Source: Topomyia yanbarensis (taxonomy: Eukaryota; Arthropoda; Insecta; Diptera; Culicidae). Taken from it: a DNA stretch of 64,000 bases. Position numbers and translations under genes: made by a program. The stretch is taken from contig NC_080671.1 of the NCBI RefSeq assembly GCF_030247195.1, forward strand, positions 198,014,676 through 198,078,675, given 5' to 3'. Positions 10,039-22,307 of this stretch are shown here, one piece after another. Under the pieces are notes generated by a model. It had not been told where the DNA came from. It made no database searches and worked only from the letters and a program-made list of their open reading frames with translations. Positions within the stretch are counted from its first letter, which is position 1, and every line of letters starts with the position of its first letter.

Positions 10039-11741
10039 CGGCGTAGCCAGAAATTCGGTTTGGTGGGGGTTTGGTGAAAATCGATCTTACTGTCCAAACA
10101 GCATAATTCCGAAACCATAATTTTTGAAGTTTTACAATTATGCAGAATTAATTTTTCAGAAAATAGTAACAGAGTTGGTGTCTTTAGCGAATTTGTTGAG
10201 ACTTTATTGTAGTCATGAATATTAACCTGAGAAAATTCACCATAAATACTTCTTGGACGACATACCGTCAAAATAATTTTATCAAATGATGCGCTGTTTA
10301 ACGTTTGTAAAACTCATCAAAGATACTAAACCTCCGAAATTAGCGGTTTCAAAATTATGCTATCTTGGCCTTAACTTACTGTTTTTGAACATTTGACATA
10401 CATATAATTGGTCATACAACAAAAATCAAATGCTCATCAAAATAGAACTGCTAGAGTCGAATGGAAATCGTCATTTTCATAAATTTCTCTCTGCATTCGG
10501 AAAGTGTTATCCTCGTTATTAATCATATTACGTTTTCGTCTCAACTCGACGCATTCCCAAAATAAAAACTTGTTTTAATCCACCTAGTGGTGCAATTGTG
10601 CTTTTCTCATTTGTCCAGACTACGATTCCATGGCTGGTTATGTTCAATATTGTATTGTGAAAATGAGTATTACATATTCAGTACGATTTGCACATACATA
10701 CAATGGATCGACAGCCACAATCTTGAGATACTGTGATACTGAAACATCGCTTGAAACCAGCGGCGGATCATGGAGAAAGATCCGGGAGGTCCGGGTCCTG
10801 CCGAAAATTTTCAACTTGATTTGAAATTTTAAACTAGTTTTAATTTTAAAATAGCAACCCCTCACTGCATACTACCTCCGGGCTGGTATGATTGACAATT
10901 TTTAGAGTGATTGCATAACCTTTCTATATGAGAAACGCAAAAATGTACCAAAGTCCAAAAAAGTCAATTTTTGTCAAACATTTTTCATTTCAGTTTATAT
11001 GGAAATTTGCTGTGTGATTGCACTCTTCAACTCGTAACTCCGGAACCGGAAGTCCAATCAATAAAAAATTCAACAGCAGCCGATGGGAAGGTTGTACGTT
11101 TCATTTGTGCAAATCGGTCCAGCCATCTCTGAGAAACAGAGGTCACATTTTTTTCCACATACACACACAGACATTTTCCGATCTCGACGAACTGAGTCGA
11201 TTGGCATATGACACTCGGCCCTCCGGGTCGGGATTAGATTGACGAATTTTAGAGTAAATGAGAAAGGCAAAAATATTTTTAGCAAATGTTGAAAGTTATG
11301 CATTTTTTTGGTGAGCAGTTCTATGTTTCATAGTCATTAAATCAATTTTAACTTCGCTTCCTATTAAATAAAGACCCTTATTACAGTACATCTCTACAAA
11401 AGCGAGCTCAATTTGAAAAGAAATCTAAAGATTATGAATGATTACAGAACTCTGGAATTTTCTATTGGAATGTTTTCAGGCAGGAATTTGAAATTGATGC
11501 TATTAGATAACTGTGAAATCAAGACCAATAGATCAGTTACATATCAGGACCCCATCTCGGCAATTTATCAAAAGTCCTCATAATGTTTACTATAACAGGT
11601 TATCAATTTACGGATCAGATAATATTGAATTAAATCAGTCAGCATCAATAAATTTTCAACTTCAATCCAATTTTTTTTTGGGTGGGGTGGGGGTGGGGGT
11701 TGTATGGTGTTAAACCCCAAAACATTCTCTTGGCTACGCCG
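10039..11741. mobile_element. outer inverted-repeat element, CGGCGTAGCCA ends
   Basis: CGGCGTAGCCA at 10,039 is matched in inverse by TGGCTACGCCG ending at 11,741. Both ends are followed inward by G-rich tracts (GGTGGGGG at about 10,060 and at about 11,680). The interior contains the dispersed repeat at 10,575-11,280 and no transposase. A target duplication was not established. Confidence 0.5.
10572..11285 (+). repeat. dispersed mosquito repeat, copy 1
   Basis: It starts TTTTAATCCACCTAGTGGTG and CTTTTCTCATTTG, and ends with a CACTCGGCCCTCCGGGTCGG block followed by GAGAAAGGCAAAA, so its ends are weakly inverted (TTTCTCATT / AATGAGAAA). The same family occurs reversed at 42,800-43,665 and in part at 13,980-14,285. 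There is no coding capacity. Confidence 0.7.
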
Positions 11742-11744
11742 TTG

Positions 11745-12866
11745 CACAGTGGCGGATCTTCAAACAAAAGTCGGACAAAACCTCAAATACTACTTAATTT
11801 GGCTGAAAATCACAATTTAAGCTAATTTTGAGATGCTGAGCTCATTTTTGATGTTAAAAATCGTAAAATATTAAATGCATTTTTCCATACAGTGTCATTG
11901 AATCTTTCTTATAACTATGATCCCGTTTTCATGATAGATTTTCCCTTACTGTTCACCAATGTCAGCAATATCATAAAAAATGAAGAACACTACTTTAAAT
12001 CCATTGTATAACGTGTTGGTTTAGGTAGATTGTCAAACTGTTTTGCACAAAACACCATGCGCCTCCATATCAGCAACAACGCTTCAAAATCTCCTTAAAC
12101 CTTTTTGCGCACTTAGGCGCAGAACGAGACCATGATATTCGAAAAGTAGAGGTTATTTTCCATAGAATGTATACTATGTGACCGTTCCGAAATGATTCCG
12201 AAATTTGTACAGAATACATTAGTGAAAAAAGTATTTTTGATCTGACCACCTCAAACATATTTAAACAAAACAGTCATAGTTCCAAGCAAATTTACCGAAT
12301 GTATTTTAATCGCTAATCAAGTTCTTTCGTTTCTCTACACAATGAAACTAGTTTTGCTAAAATCGGACCAAAATCAAAAGAGCAATATGCATTTGAAGTG
12401 AATAGAGCAATTGTGGTTTCGGAAATGAAAATCATTAAAAATTCCCGACTTTGCTACGTTTAAACTGATGCTAAAAATCGTGTTCATATCCAATGATCAT
12501 CAAATTTTGACTATACATAATTCTATATATGAGAAATTTAGAGAAAATATAAAATATCAATATTTCAAAGATAATTTTTTGAGGTTTTGGCCAGCCTCCA
12601 GCCACTGTGCGTTGCTTGGAGTTATTTATTTCGCTATTCATTTTCCGATATGTTTCAGATCGATCCGATGGTTATAAGTTAGAAAGATTGCAGTCAGAAA
12701 GTTCGCACAAATGAACATTTTTGCACTGATAAGTTATCAAGTTCCTTCCAGACAACTTGGAAGTGTTCGGTGATTATTTCTAGCGGTTGTAGATAGAAAA
12801 ATGAAATACAAAATTCGTTTTATCGAAATAATGTTTGGCTTATTTCAATGGATTATTACTATATTT
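11745..12866. other. non-coding stretch, nothing recognised
   Basis: AT-rich; no gene, repeat boundary or motif could be supported. Confidence 0.5.
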
Positions 12867-13486
12867 TACCGTGCAGAGCCCATCCACCGATAGCCCTCCA
12901 TTTACCGATCAATTTGACGGCGAAATTGTTTTGACTCGAATATTGCGCGGAATTTAGAAATTATAAATAAAGTGAAATATGGAAATAGTACGTATAACAT
13001 CAATATAATATACACTTTAATTATTCATCTTTTCGTATTTTTCCAAATAATTATATTTGAATGCTGCATGAAATCCGTTGCCATTTTACCGCATTTTTTC
13101 GCTTAACTCAAAGCCAACTGTTAATAAAACTGTGTAAGGACAATATTTCTAAGTGAATTATACACAAACCGAATGAACAAAGTCTGCAACACATGTTTGG
13201 ACCTAATTTGTCGGTAATAAAATTTATAAACCTAGAATTTTCGGTAAATGGATATCTATTACTTGTAGTGATCGGTGAATGGCACCCTAGAATTGTTGGG
13301 CTTTTCGGCTATTTTGCACTGTCTGCCAATTCATTTACAAATTTGCGTATTTTTTTCTTGATAGTTGATTAAATATTCTAGTTGAAAACGAAAATCGAAT
13401 TTAAATGCCTTTTAACATTGTTTTTTTAAAGAGCGTTGGAAGTAGAAATCGCTGTTAATTGATCGGTAGATGGGTCTTGCACGGTA
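12867..13486. mobile_element. 620-bp TIR element with TA at both ends
   Basis: TACCGTGCAGAGCCCATCCA at 12,867 is matched in inverse at 13,462-13,486, about 25 bp with few mismatches. Both ends carry TA, consistent with a mariner/Tc1- or pogo-type TA target. CACCGAT/ATCGGT words recur inside. No transposase is present. Confidence 0.7.
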
Positions 13487-13489
13487 CAA

Positions 13490-15530
13490 TAAATAGACGA
13501 CAAAGAGTAATCCACAAACAACAAGCCATAACTTTTAAAGTATTCAAAGTAGATATTTGAAGTCTTCAGTAAAGTTATTCGCAAAAGTAAGAGCTACAAA
13601 TTTGCTGAAGACATAATTTCGATATACTCACTTCCAAGAAATATTGTGAAAATATCTCACTCATAGGGAGATTAATCAGCAAATGCACAATACCAAAAGA
13701 AAGGGCATATTGCCTCCATTCAATTCTCCGAAGATACTATTGACCTAAAATAAGTCGTTTTGGCGTTAATAATAGATTTCGTGTTTTTGGTCATATTTCT
13801 GGCTATGGGAAATGATACAAATCTTTCGTCCGCATTTAATGTTAAGTATCTCTTTTGAAAATAGTCCGATTTCAACAATCTATAGCTTGTTCGAAAGGTA
13901 TTCGTATAAGCTGCCCAAAAATATATGAAGTGTTAATCTACGTTGCCAATTTCGGCAGATAATTAAAAAAAACTACTAAAAACGCCATTTTTACACATTC
14001 AAACATTCATATCTTGGAAACTAAACGTCAGAATCAAAAATAAATTAATAGCGTTCTTACTGTTTGATAGTTCTTTCATTTAAAATTAGTTTGGATAAGA
14101 TCGGTTCAGCCATTGCTGAGAAACACGAATGAGAGTTTGTCCTTTAGTATGTAAAGACACACAGACACACACAGACATTGTCCCAAATCGTCGAGCTGAG
14201 TCGATTGGTATATAAGACTCGGCCCTCCGGGCCTCGGAAAATATCATGAAAGTTTCAGCGAATTCTATAGATTTCTTTTATAAGAAATGTAATAAGAAAT
14301 GTAAAAATATGAATTTTTACGATTACAGATTACCCAATTTGCCACAACTTTACTTAACCGGGACCAGTGCAGTTGCAACATCAATGTTATTAATGAAGTT
14401 TCAAGGTCGCGAGAGATTTTTCTTTTCGTCTTCAAAAGTAGAATTGAAAAGTTAAAACATGTATCTTCAAAATAAAAAAAGATTCAAAATCTATTCCAAT
14501 CCATTGAGTTTACAATTTATTCGTAAAAAAAGCTCAATTTTAGGCTTCGCGACAAATTTGCTTCTACTCGTTCCTCCAGCACAATTATACAAAATCAGCA
14601 TAATCGCTTCGTTAAGATTCGTATAGCCACTTCCGGGATTCTTAACCGAGATTTTAACGATACCGTCATCGAATTACTCAATATACATACCTACACTTAT
14701 AGCAGCTTTTTCGGTGTTGTCTGCTTTGTAATAAAACAAATCCAAATAGACGAACAAACAAATTCGTTTTCTATGTATATAAACAGTTATTAAAAACCAG
14801 TCTACTTAAATAAAGTTTCCAGCATAAGCTTGTCAGAATAAAACATTTGGAATGTTACTCGTCAAATTGATTAATAAAATGGCTTTTTCTCCTCAATATA
14901 ATTACTTAATGACTGTTTGTCACGACCAAAGATAGTTTTCGATCTCGTTCAATCGAATTCGTCTTTTTCTGTTGGTTTATAAAATAGGATTCTATTATCA
15001 GTTTTTACCCGAAAACAGCTTACCTGGCTACATTGTTTTAATAGATAGCCTACATCTTGCGCCTTCTATGAGAAAATCGAGGGTCTCGACCCCGATAGTT
15101 TTCATATATTTTTTTTAATTTAACTTGTTTTTTCTTCGTTAGTACTACCAACAAATTGAGCTCTGCTTTTTGAAAAAAAAAAAAATGCGTAGAACCCTTA
15201 AAAACACGAACTTTGCTCACTTTTGCCTCACAACTTCAGATATAACCCTTAAAGAGCAAACATATAAGCGCTCGCTCCCATGCGATCAGGAAATCTCCAC
15301 GTTCCCAAATTTGCACCGTTTACCATATCACAATCTGCATCACGGCAACTGCAATTAACCTTAAGCAAAGTTTTGACGAGTGATATTAGCTGCTATTAGC
15401 TCGTCTGCAACTATAGTGAGTGAATCTGACAGAATAAGGGCATCGAGAATCTAGCTATACAGCTCCAGTTATTCCACTCTCAAAAACAATAGAGCACAAT
15501 ACCTAACTTGAAGTTTGTTATTTCAGAGTA
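13490..15530. other. non-coding stretch with a partial dispersed repeat
   Basis: Part of the repeat family seen at 10,572 lies at about 13,980-14,285 (GAAACTAAACGTCAGAATC, then CTCGGCCCTCCGGGCCTCGG). The rest is AT-rich and no gene is recognised. Confidence 0.5.
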
Positions 15531-15533
15531 TCG

Positions 15534-15582
15534 GATTTATCATTGAACTAGCTCCATATTGGTGTCAGTTCAATGATAAATC
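15534..15582. repeat. short perfect hairpin
   Basis: The 16-bp arms GATTTATCATTGAACT (15,534-15,549) and their exact complement (15,567-15,582) flank a 17-nt loop. It stands in non-coding DNA. Confidence 0.7.
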
Positions 15583-15772
15583 TAAACTTGCACCAAGATT
15601 GGCTCTAGTGAGATGCAAAATCCAAAAAGACATACGTCTTGCATGAATATAACTGGCTGGTTCTGAGTAATGCCTCGGAAGACAAACCCAGAAGTTCTGG
15701 TTAGCTGGTGAGAAAGCGAAATACGAAACAATTCTTTGGATAAAGAACCAGAAGCCCGTATAATTGGAATGC

Positions 15773-16704
15773 ACCGTAAACCGGGGTGACATTGATCACT
15801 TTTCGAAGTAATCATTACATATTTTTAGACGTAACACATTTTTTCAAGTTTAATATTTTTAAACCATGTACTGATGTATGGAGAACAAGATTGGATGGTT
15901 TTAACTGAAATTGTCCGCTTTCGACTATTTTTCCAAAAATAATTTCAAGTTGAAGTCCATTTTCGTATTCCGGGGTGACTTTGATAACCTGCATGTCCAC
16001 CCACAATAAGTTATTGATGTCAATGTTTTTCATTCAAATGTTTGTTTAAACTAATTCTGGAAAGATACTCATTGCTAAATAGATGTTAATTGGTATTATA
16101 CAAAGTATTGCAATGTACTGTAAAATTCGAGTAGCCAAAATTCGTATAACTTATGTCCAACTAAAATAAAAGATTCTGAAAATCTTTAAAACTGCTAAAA
16201 TTGTTTTATTTCAGTGCTTTATAAATGTTCAAAAAGTTTCATCTATTTTAACCCGCTGGAATATTGAAGAATAAAAAAATGTTGGGAATTTTAGCTTAAA
16301 ATAATTTGAAAAAATTGCCAACTAGTTTCACAAAAAAAATGTATTTAAAATAAACAAACTCTTAAAACTACATTTGGCACATCCCAATCTAAAGGAAAAT
16401 AAAAACTCGCTTGTAATTTATTACTCTTGCTCAATTATGAGATTCATTTGTTTTATAAAAAAGAGACACTTTACGAAGCTTCTTAAAAATAAGGTAAAGT
16501 CAAATTTAGATTTTTGTAGTTTTTGTACCGAAAAACCGAAAATTATACTCAAAAAGTATAGCAAATCAGTATTTTATAAGTTTAGAGTAAAAATCATTTT
16601 AAAATCAAATGATTCGGTAGACTATTCTGGTTTAATAAGCGATCTACGAAAAACGTTTCGAGTGATCAGTCACCCCGATGATCAAAGTCACCCCGGTTTA
16701 CGGT
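15773..16704. mobile_element. 932-bp TIR element, CCGGGGTGAC ends
   Basis: The 25-bp ends (ACCGTAAACCGGGGTGAC at 15,773; exact complement apart from one base ending at 16,704) are followed inside by further CCGGGGTGAC words at about 15,970 and 16,668. The interior is AT-rich, and the frame at 16,374-16,742 has no recognisable domain. The target duplication is unclear. Confidence 0.75.
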
Positions 16705-16709
16705 ACTAT

Positions 16710-17880
16710 TTTTTGTGCGATAGGGTGCAATACCTAACTTAAAGCGATTTTTTTAGCATTTTGAATTTTCCTCATCAGTAGTTAGCACCATATTTAATTT
16801 ATTGGTTTATTCGTTTTAATTGGCGCAGGAAAAATCCGCCTGGAGCTAGGTTTCATTCAAACCGTCTCTCCAGCGGACATAAAACCTCCTCATCTTTTGT
16901 ACCTAAATCAGAACGGTTGTGTTATACCGTTCACTTTACAATAAAGAAACATAAATTGATTTACTAAAATTTTGATTGATTTGATATTCAGTGTGAGAAG
17001 AAATCATATTTGCATTATATCCATTCGTTACTTGATCTCTCACATTTTGGTTATTCTAACATGATAACAACTTGATCCGTTATTATAAAGAAACTAGCGG
17101 TTTCCAAATCCAATTAGTATAAATATTTTCACGACATGTTTGCATTTTTTTTAATTTTTAAGGTGGTTTTAATCATTTGTCTCATTCGAATTAAAGAAAA
17201 TTTCTAACCCTATGTGCGGGGCTGTGGCAATAGACGAATATTTACCAACTGCGCTAGGCCCTCTCCTATCTATGTTCACAAATTCATAAAATATTATTCA
17301 TAGATTCATGAACTGGTTCATGATTCCTAGTACATATATTATTGACGACTCAACATTCGTATTCGTAAGATGATGGGAACGAAAATCGCGACTAAGCTTC
17401 CGAAATCATAAACATCGTTTAACTGTCTGTTCATAGTTTATACGAACTGTATATGAACTAGATTCATAACCAAAAATAAACATATCAAGGAAACAACAAT
17501 CAACCAAATATTCGAATGTAACCCCATGTATATAGGTGGAAACAAATAGTTTCATGAATATGAGATCTGTTGTTCATGATTTGAGGAACTTGATCACGAT
17601 TGTCATAAACCGTTCAATTCACGAAAGCTTTATTTTTTAAACAAATTTAGGAACAGATTTTTTCGCGAATGATTAAAATTTCGATGAACGGAAGCAAACT
17701 TTAAAAAACTTGGACTCGCGCCGAACCTGATAGTATAAAATTTCACAAACCCACATTCGAAAATTCCAAATATAAAAAATAAACGGAAGCTGGCTAGAGA
17801 ATTTAAAGTTTTAAGAACGAAATGTTTCGTCAAAAGTTGAGCTTTTTAGCACAGAAATACAATCATCATCCAAATCATTA
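16710..17880. other. non-coding stretch with a decayed SINE
   Basis: At 17,155-17,275 the words GGTGGTTTTAATCATTTG, AAAATTTCTAACCCTATG, TGCGGGG and TTTACCAACTGCGCTAGGCC match the Feilai-type SINEs at 30,641 and 34,141 in the same minus orientation, with the B-box region destroyed. Nothing else is recognised. Confidence 0.5.
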
Positions 17881-17885
17881 TAGGA

Positions 17886-18054
17886 CAGTGATTCTCAACC
17901 TGGGGTCCGCGGAATCCTTGCCGGCCGTGAAGTAGTTACTGGGCGTTTGCGAAGCATTTTTTCCGGGTACAAGCATTTTTTGTAACACCGTGGTCCGCAA
18001 CAACCGAGGGTGATTGCGAAGGGGTCCGTGGGACGAAAAGGTTAAGAACTGCTG
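17886..18054. mobile_element. non-autonomous hAT-type element, 169 bp
   Basis: The ends are CAGTGATTCTCAACC and its imperfect complement GGTTAAGAACTGCTG. They are flanked by TTATAGGA (17,878-17,885) and TTACAGGA (18,055-18,062), an 8-bp duplication with one difference. It is short and non-coding. Confidence 0.78.
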
Positions 18055-18381
18055 TTACAGGAGAACCAGATCAATTTTAGTGGAAATATCGTGCTCACCT
18101 TTCACGGAATTTTTGTTCAACGAATATATGAAAACATAAGCTATAAACTAAATATTGCAAAAAACTATACATAAAATATTGCGAAAACTCCGATTCCAAA
18201 GTAATAATAAGTAACGAGACGCAGAAATGATATTTGAATCTTTTTAAACGTTTATTTGACAAGGAGCAGCATTATAGAGAAAAGTTTTGAAAGTCAACGT
18301 GTACCGACTCTCGACTTTTCCAAAGATGCTTTTGAAAACTGTTGAACCAGTGGAAAGAAAACACCGCTTATTTTTCATTTT

Positions 18382-18387
18382 TTTATT
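18382..18387 (-). terminator. poly(A) signal for the 18.5-kb gene
   Basis: TTTATT on the plus strand is AATAAA on the minus strand, about 110 nt past the stop codon of the gene at 18,498-19,109. Confidence 0.6.
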
Positions 18388-18497
18388 TCATAAGAACTAT
18401 TTACACTTAACTATTATAACATAACGCCTTAGTAGGTGAAGGAACACTATAAATTTTACTTCTAATGAATATGCAGTAATGCTCGACAGTCTAGACT

Positions 18498-19109
18498 CTA
18501 GAGATTTCCATTGACGGCGCTTTGCGCCAAGAGTTCAATGCTACGAAATATGGAAACCTTTGGACTTGATGCCCTTTGCACACTACTATATTCATTGCTC
18601 CTAAACTGCTTGGTCATGTTGCACTCCTCCGATGATTCATTTCCTGACATACTGTTTTTACGTTTGGATCCACCTTCCATGGAACTGTTTTTATCTACGC
18701 TGTCATTATGCACTTCCGTTAATCCCGACGGTGATGAGCTGGAAGAAAGCGTAACGTTCTTCTTCTTATACGGGCCACGTTGCTTTCGACGTTGTTTGGT
18801 TTTACTGATTGGTTGATTTGTCATTCCCGGAAGTAACGATTTTTCAAGAATTTTTGCTTGTTGATTCAGCACATATAATGCTGGGGTCATGTGGTAATCC
18901 ACGACGTTACAGGGCTGCGTTACCGGAAATGTGCTGGGAGCCTGCTGCATCACCTGATACTGCTGATAGTATGGACTGCTCAAGAGCAATGAAGGATCCT
19001 GTTGATAGGAATATCCCATCGCGTGGTTGTTTTGCTGTTGATAATAATAATCTTGGGGGCTTGCACCATAGCCGTATCCTTGTTGGTACTCCATTGTTTG
19101 GTCGTACAT
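18498..19109 (-). CDS. small single-exon protein of unknown function (203 aa)
   Basis: I do not recognise this protein. It has a Tyr/Gln-rich, low-complexity N-terminus (residues 1-60), a helix-like segment ending LEKSLLPGM (near 95), a strongly basic patch KTKQRRKQRGPYKKK (near 105-119), a Ser-rich acidic middle and a C-terminal motif VSIFRSIELLAQSA. The basic patch suggests nuclear or nucleic-acid association (inference). The start is a true ATG with a well-placed TATA/initiator pair upstream, and AATAAA follows the stop, so this looks like an expressed intronless gene. The C-terminal motif recurs in the protein at 23,619-24,140 (FSIFRNVELMAQSS), and that protein also has a helix ending LSGM, so the two may be diverged paralogues. 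Confidence 0.7.
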   Translation of the reverse strand: MYDQTMEYQQGYGYGASPQDYYYQQQNNHAMGYSYQQDPSLLLSSPYYQQYQVMQQAPSTFPVTQPCNVVDYHMTPALYVLNQQAKILEKSLLPGMTNQPISKTKQRRKQRGPYKKKNVTLSSSSSPSGLTEVHNDSVDKNSSMEGGSKRKNSMSGNESSEECNMTKQFRSNEYSSVQRASSPKVSIFRSIELLAQSAVNGNL

Positions 19110-19167
19110 TTGGCCCTGTTACTAGTAGACACTTACACAGATGTTGAATATTTGCTGTTTAAAACCC

Positions 19168-19207
19168 GAATGACTAGATCCTCGGCAGGCTCATCTTAAT
19201 ATACCTG
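19168..19207 (-). promoter_or_regulatory. TATA box, initiator and CAGGTAT word
   Basis: On the minus strand TATATTAA (19,196-19,203) is 32 bases upstream of the A of TCATTC (19,168-19,173), the spacing expected for a TATA box and an arthropod initiator. CAGGTAT (19,201-19,207) overlaps the TATA box. The predicted 5' UTR is about 60 nt. Two more GGTA words, CAGGTAA (19,276-19,282) and ACGGGTA (19,336-19,342), lie further upstream on the other strand. CAGGTA words bind Zelda in Drosophila, and a related GGTA motif marks early zygotic genes in Aedes; use here is inference. Confidence 0.55.
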
Positions 19208-19344
19208 TTTTCTTGGTAGGAAAATTTGCCTGCCACTACCCATTTTAATGTTCAGAAAATGCAATAAGCGGTGATCAGGTAACGCCAATCTTGGCTCTCT
19301 TAACTTTACCCAGCAGAGCCGAGAACCGGTAAATTACGGGTAGA

Positions 19345-19800
19345 ATTGAGCTTATGAATTTTCTTCTTTTTAAATTGTCAGCAAATCCTCACAACGTCGA
19401 AAATTTAACGGGCGGGACTTTGATTGCTTTTACATTATTTCTATAGAACTGTACAACAACTAAAATAGATTTTTTACTCTAATACGCTCTAAAACTCAAT
19501 ATCGCTTACAACGTGTACGAAATAGAATGTAATGCAACATAAACACATTGGAGAATGTATTACACAGTACTTGAAGTGCAGCTCAAGAGACAATGCCATA
19601 TGTCTAATAAAAAAGGAGAAAAAAGATTCTGCCAGTTAGGCAGCAGACTCCCCTAAATATTATTAAATGATAAGGAGATCCACATTCTCACAGCTGCATT
19701 CACCCAACATTTTTAAAAAGTACTTCTACTTAGCTAAAATTGCACATAATGCTAGTTTCGGTACGATAAGTAATCATTAAAGACTAAATATTTTTTCGCT
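19345..19800. other. non-coding stretch upstream of the 18.5-kb gene
   Basis: AT-rich with no gene. It may include regulatory DNA for the gene at 18,498-19,109, but nothing beyond the GGTA words already noted was seen. Confidence 0.4.
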
Positions 19801-19801
19801 C

Positions 19802-20196
19802 AGGTGCCCAACACCGCCTTTAAGCTGACAAAGTATTTTACCGAAAAAGCTAAACTTCCGATTAATTCCACTAAACCAATTCACATCTACAGTGAAATGC
19901 TCGTAAAAGGCTACTCAAAGGTAGCTTTTTAGTTATTGAAATTTCCAAAAATAGTTAAAATTTGTTTAATGAACATTACCACTAAACGCAAAATAGTTTT
20001 TTTCAAGTTTTCCTCGAATTTTCAACTATGCGCTTCAATTTTCTTTGAGAGAAAGCTACGAATATTCAATCAATGTGTGTGTATGAAAGGTATGAGCGTT
20101 GGGAAGAAATGCTAGTGCGGATAACAACATACAATCACGTTTTAGTAGTTCTATTTAGATTTTGATAGAGACCGCCTAGAGGCGGTGTTGGGACCT
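19802..20196. mobile_element. 395-bp inverted-repeat element
   Basis: AGGTGCCCAACACCGCCT at 19,802-19,819 is matched in inverse by AGGCGGTGTTGGGACCT ending at 20,196, with one extra base on the left. A second palindrome, ACCGCCTAGAGGCGGT, sits at the right end. There is no coding capacity. Confidence 0.6.
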
Positions 20197-20262
20197 AGAT
20201 GGTTAATAACGCCTCGTGTTAGGGTATCTGATGTCTGCGGGTTAAAATCCGCGCGGTGGTAA
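20190..20262 (+). repeat. possible tRNA-derived SINE head
   Basis: The words TAGATGGTTAATA and GGGTTAAAATCC, about 40 bases apart, resemble degenerate tRNA A and B boxes. The cloverleaf is not convincing, so this is at best a SINE or a decayed tRNA-like segment. Confidence 0.3.
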
Positions 20263-20789
20263 AGAAGACTAAGTAGGCACAAAAACAAATGAAACGACCA
20301 CACGAATTGATTTTCTCAAACAAAAAAAAAAAAATTTACCGTAGCTTAATTCCCTACAATAAAACAATGAATGATTATCATGAGTGCATTGTCGTTACTC
20401 TGCATTCTTTAAATGTGCCCATTGCAATCATTATTCCATGGGAAGTCGAAGTCTGTGACGTCAGCGATTTTTCTATTTCGCTTCAATTTCGACAACTGTA
20501 AAAATAATCCCAGCTTTCATTAATTACATTGCATTTGGCAAGCTGGATGGGAACTGTTATCCGAGCGTCGGTTGCAAAAAATTATTTGACATATTTTGTG
20601 AAATGCGTTCAAGAGATGTCGCTAGTATAACATGGGCGATTATTTTTTTTAGAAGTTTTTTCAAACTGTAGCGTCTGTTTGTCTGTGACTGTATGCTGCG
20701 AAGTCTATTACAACAAAAACCGAACATTCGCGAAAGGACTTGTACTGCCAAGAATTGTTTTGGTTGCATAGGTGTCAATATTCGTCATG

Positions 20790-20890
20790 TAGACATAAGC
20801 CGGCGCGCCGCCGCCGGTTGGGTCCAACGACGTGGCGCCGTCAACGACGGCCAAAAATGTCGCTTATGCCGCCGCCGATTATATAGCCCC
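20790..20890. other. GC-rich island in AT-rich DNA
   Basis: A short block rich in CG and CCG triplets (GCCGGCGCGCCGCCGCCGG, later TTATGCCGCCGCCG) stands out from its surroundings. No gene is associated. It could be a fragment of a GC-rich transposon. Confidence 0.45.
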
Positions 20891-20899
20891 ACATTATAC

Positions 20900-22300
20900 G
20901 AAATGGCTCGAAACTATGTGGGCGTGTTGAATTATTACTGTTTTCACAACCTATGATCACCGTCAAAACGCCCCATCAAATTGTGGATGGTATGCCCCAT
21001 TATTAGCACAACTGCAAAGTAACTCTTATGGGCTTCAAATAACATTATTTCTGTTTTTTAGATAAATCGAGGTTTCATAAATTGTATGACCTTTTTAGTA
21101 CAATAAAAATTCAAAAATTCGATGGGGATACTATTTTTGCTTAGAGTGTGTTAGGCTAGTTTACGCGAACGACTTATATTTAAACAACGACATCAATACT
21201 GACTTTTGAACTCAGGTACCTCTTTCAGGAAAGGATTACTGAAGATTAAAAACCAAAATCCAAATTGAATAAACGTTATCCAACCAACGGGCTTGAGTAT
21301 TCTCGTGTTCGTCCAAATCAAACAAGCACTAATTCCATCTAATCTGAACGGCACCAGAATAACCAACAGTCGAAGAACATAATCCTTTGCAGGTCACCGC
21401 CTCCAAGAAAAAACGAACCGTTAAGCAAATACAAGAAGGATTAGTCCGGTTCGAAATATCGGCCAATGTTTACAGGAAAAATTAACTCTTTAAACCAAGA
21501 GTATAACATATCAATAGGTCTGCACTGCAATTAGTCTCGTCGCTGCGACTTAGAGGGAACGCCCCAAATTCATTTGAATTGGTCCATTCCCTCCAGACAG
21601 CTGCCTGTAGCCTGACAGGTAGAACGACCGTTTTCAGACTACCAGGTTTTACAAAGACCGAACAATAAAGTATGACTGATGGGAGTAGCCCAGCAGATTG
21701 AAGTGCAATATATTATCACAAAAAGGTGTTCCAGGTATCTGTACTTTGCAATAGGACTTTCCACTTGGAATGCCAGACCAGACAATCCCATTTCTTGTAT
21801 CTTAATGCAACCTTTAGCCATGTACATGTACAATCTGCCATACACATAAGCTAACGCGTTATTTTGTTTTCTCGCACCCGTCCAAACTTACCGTATTAAG
21901 AAAGACCCTAGTTACTGATAATTGCAGCATCACTTGATCAAAAACTTCAGAAAAATCAAATCTGCCATAAAATTTTAAGGACAATTTTATATTTGGTGTA
22001 GGCGTGTAGCCACATTAAAAAAATGATATCTAATACATGTAAAAAGAAGGTTTAAACAGTTGAAAAATATATTTTATGTACCATAAATCAAGTTGCAGGC
22101 TTTGATTATCAAATGCATATTTTGAAGGAATAAATTCAAATATGAATGATAAAAAAGAACATGAATTTTGCTGTACGTGCGTTGTATTTGACATTGTGTG
22201 GTTTCAGGATTATGCTACACAGATAGAAATTATTTGCTGATAATACCTAGTTGTAGCACACGCAGATCTTTCACTTTTAAACGAGGGCCAAAACAACAAG
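20900..22300. other. non-coding stretch, nothing recognised
   Basis: No convincing gene, RNA or transposon end was found here. Confidence 0.45.
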
Positions 22301-22307
22301 AAATATA

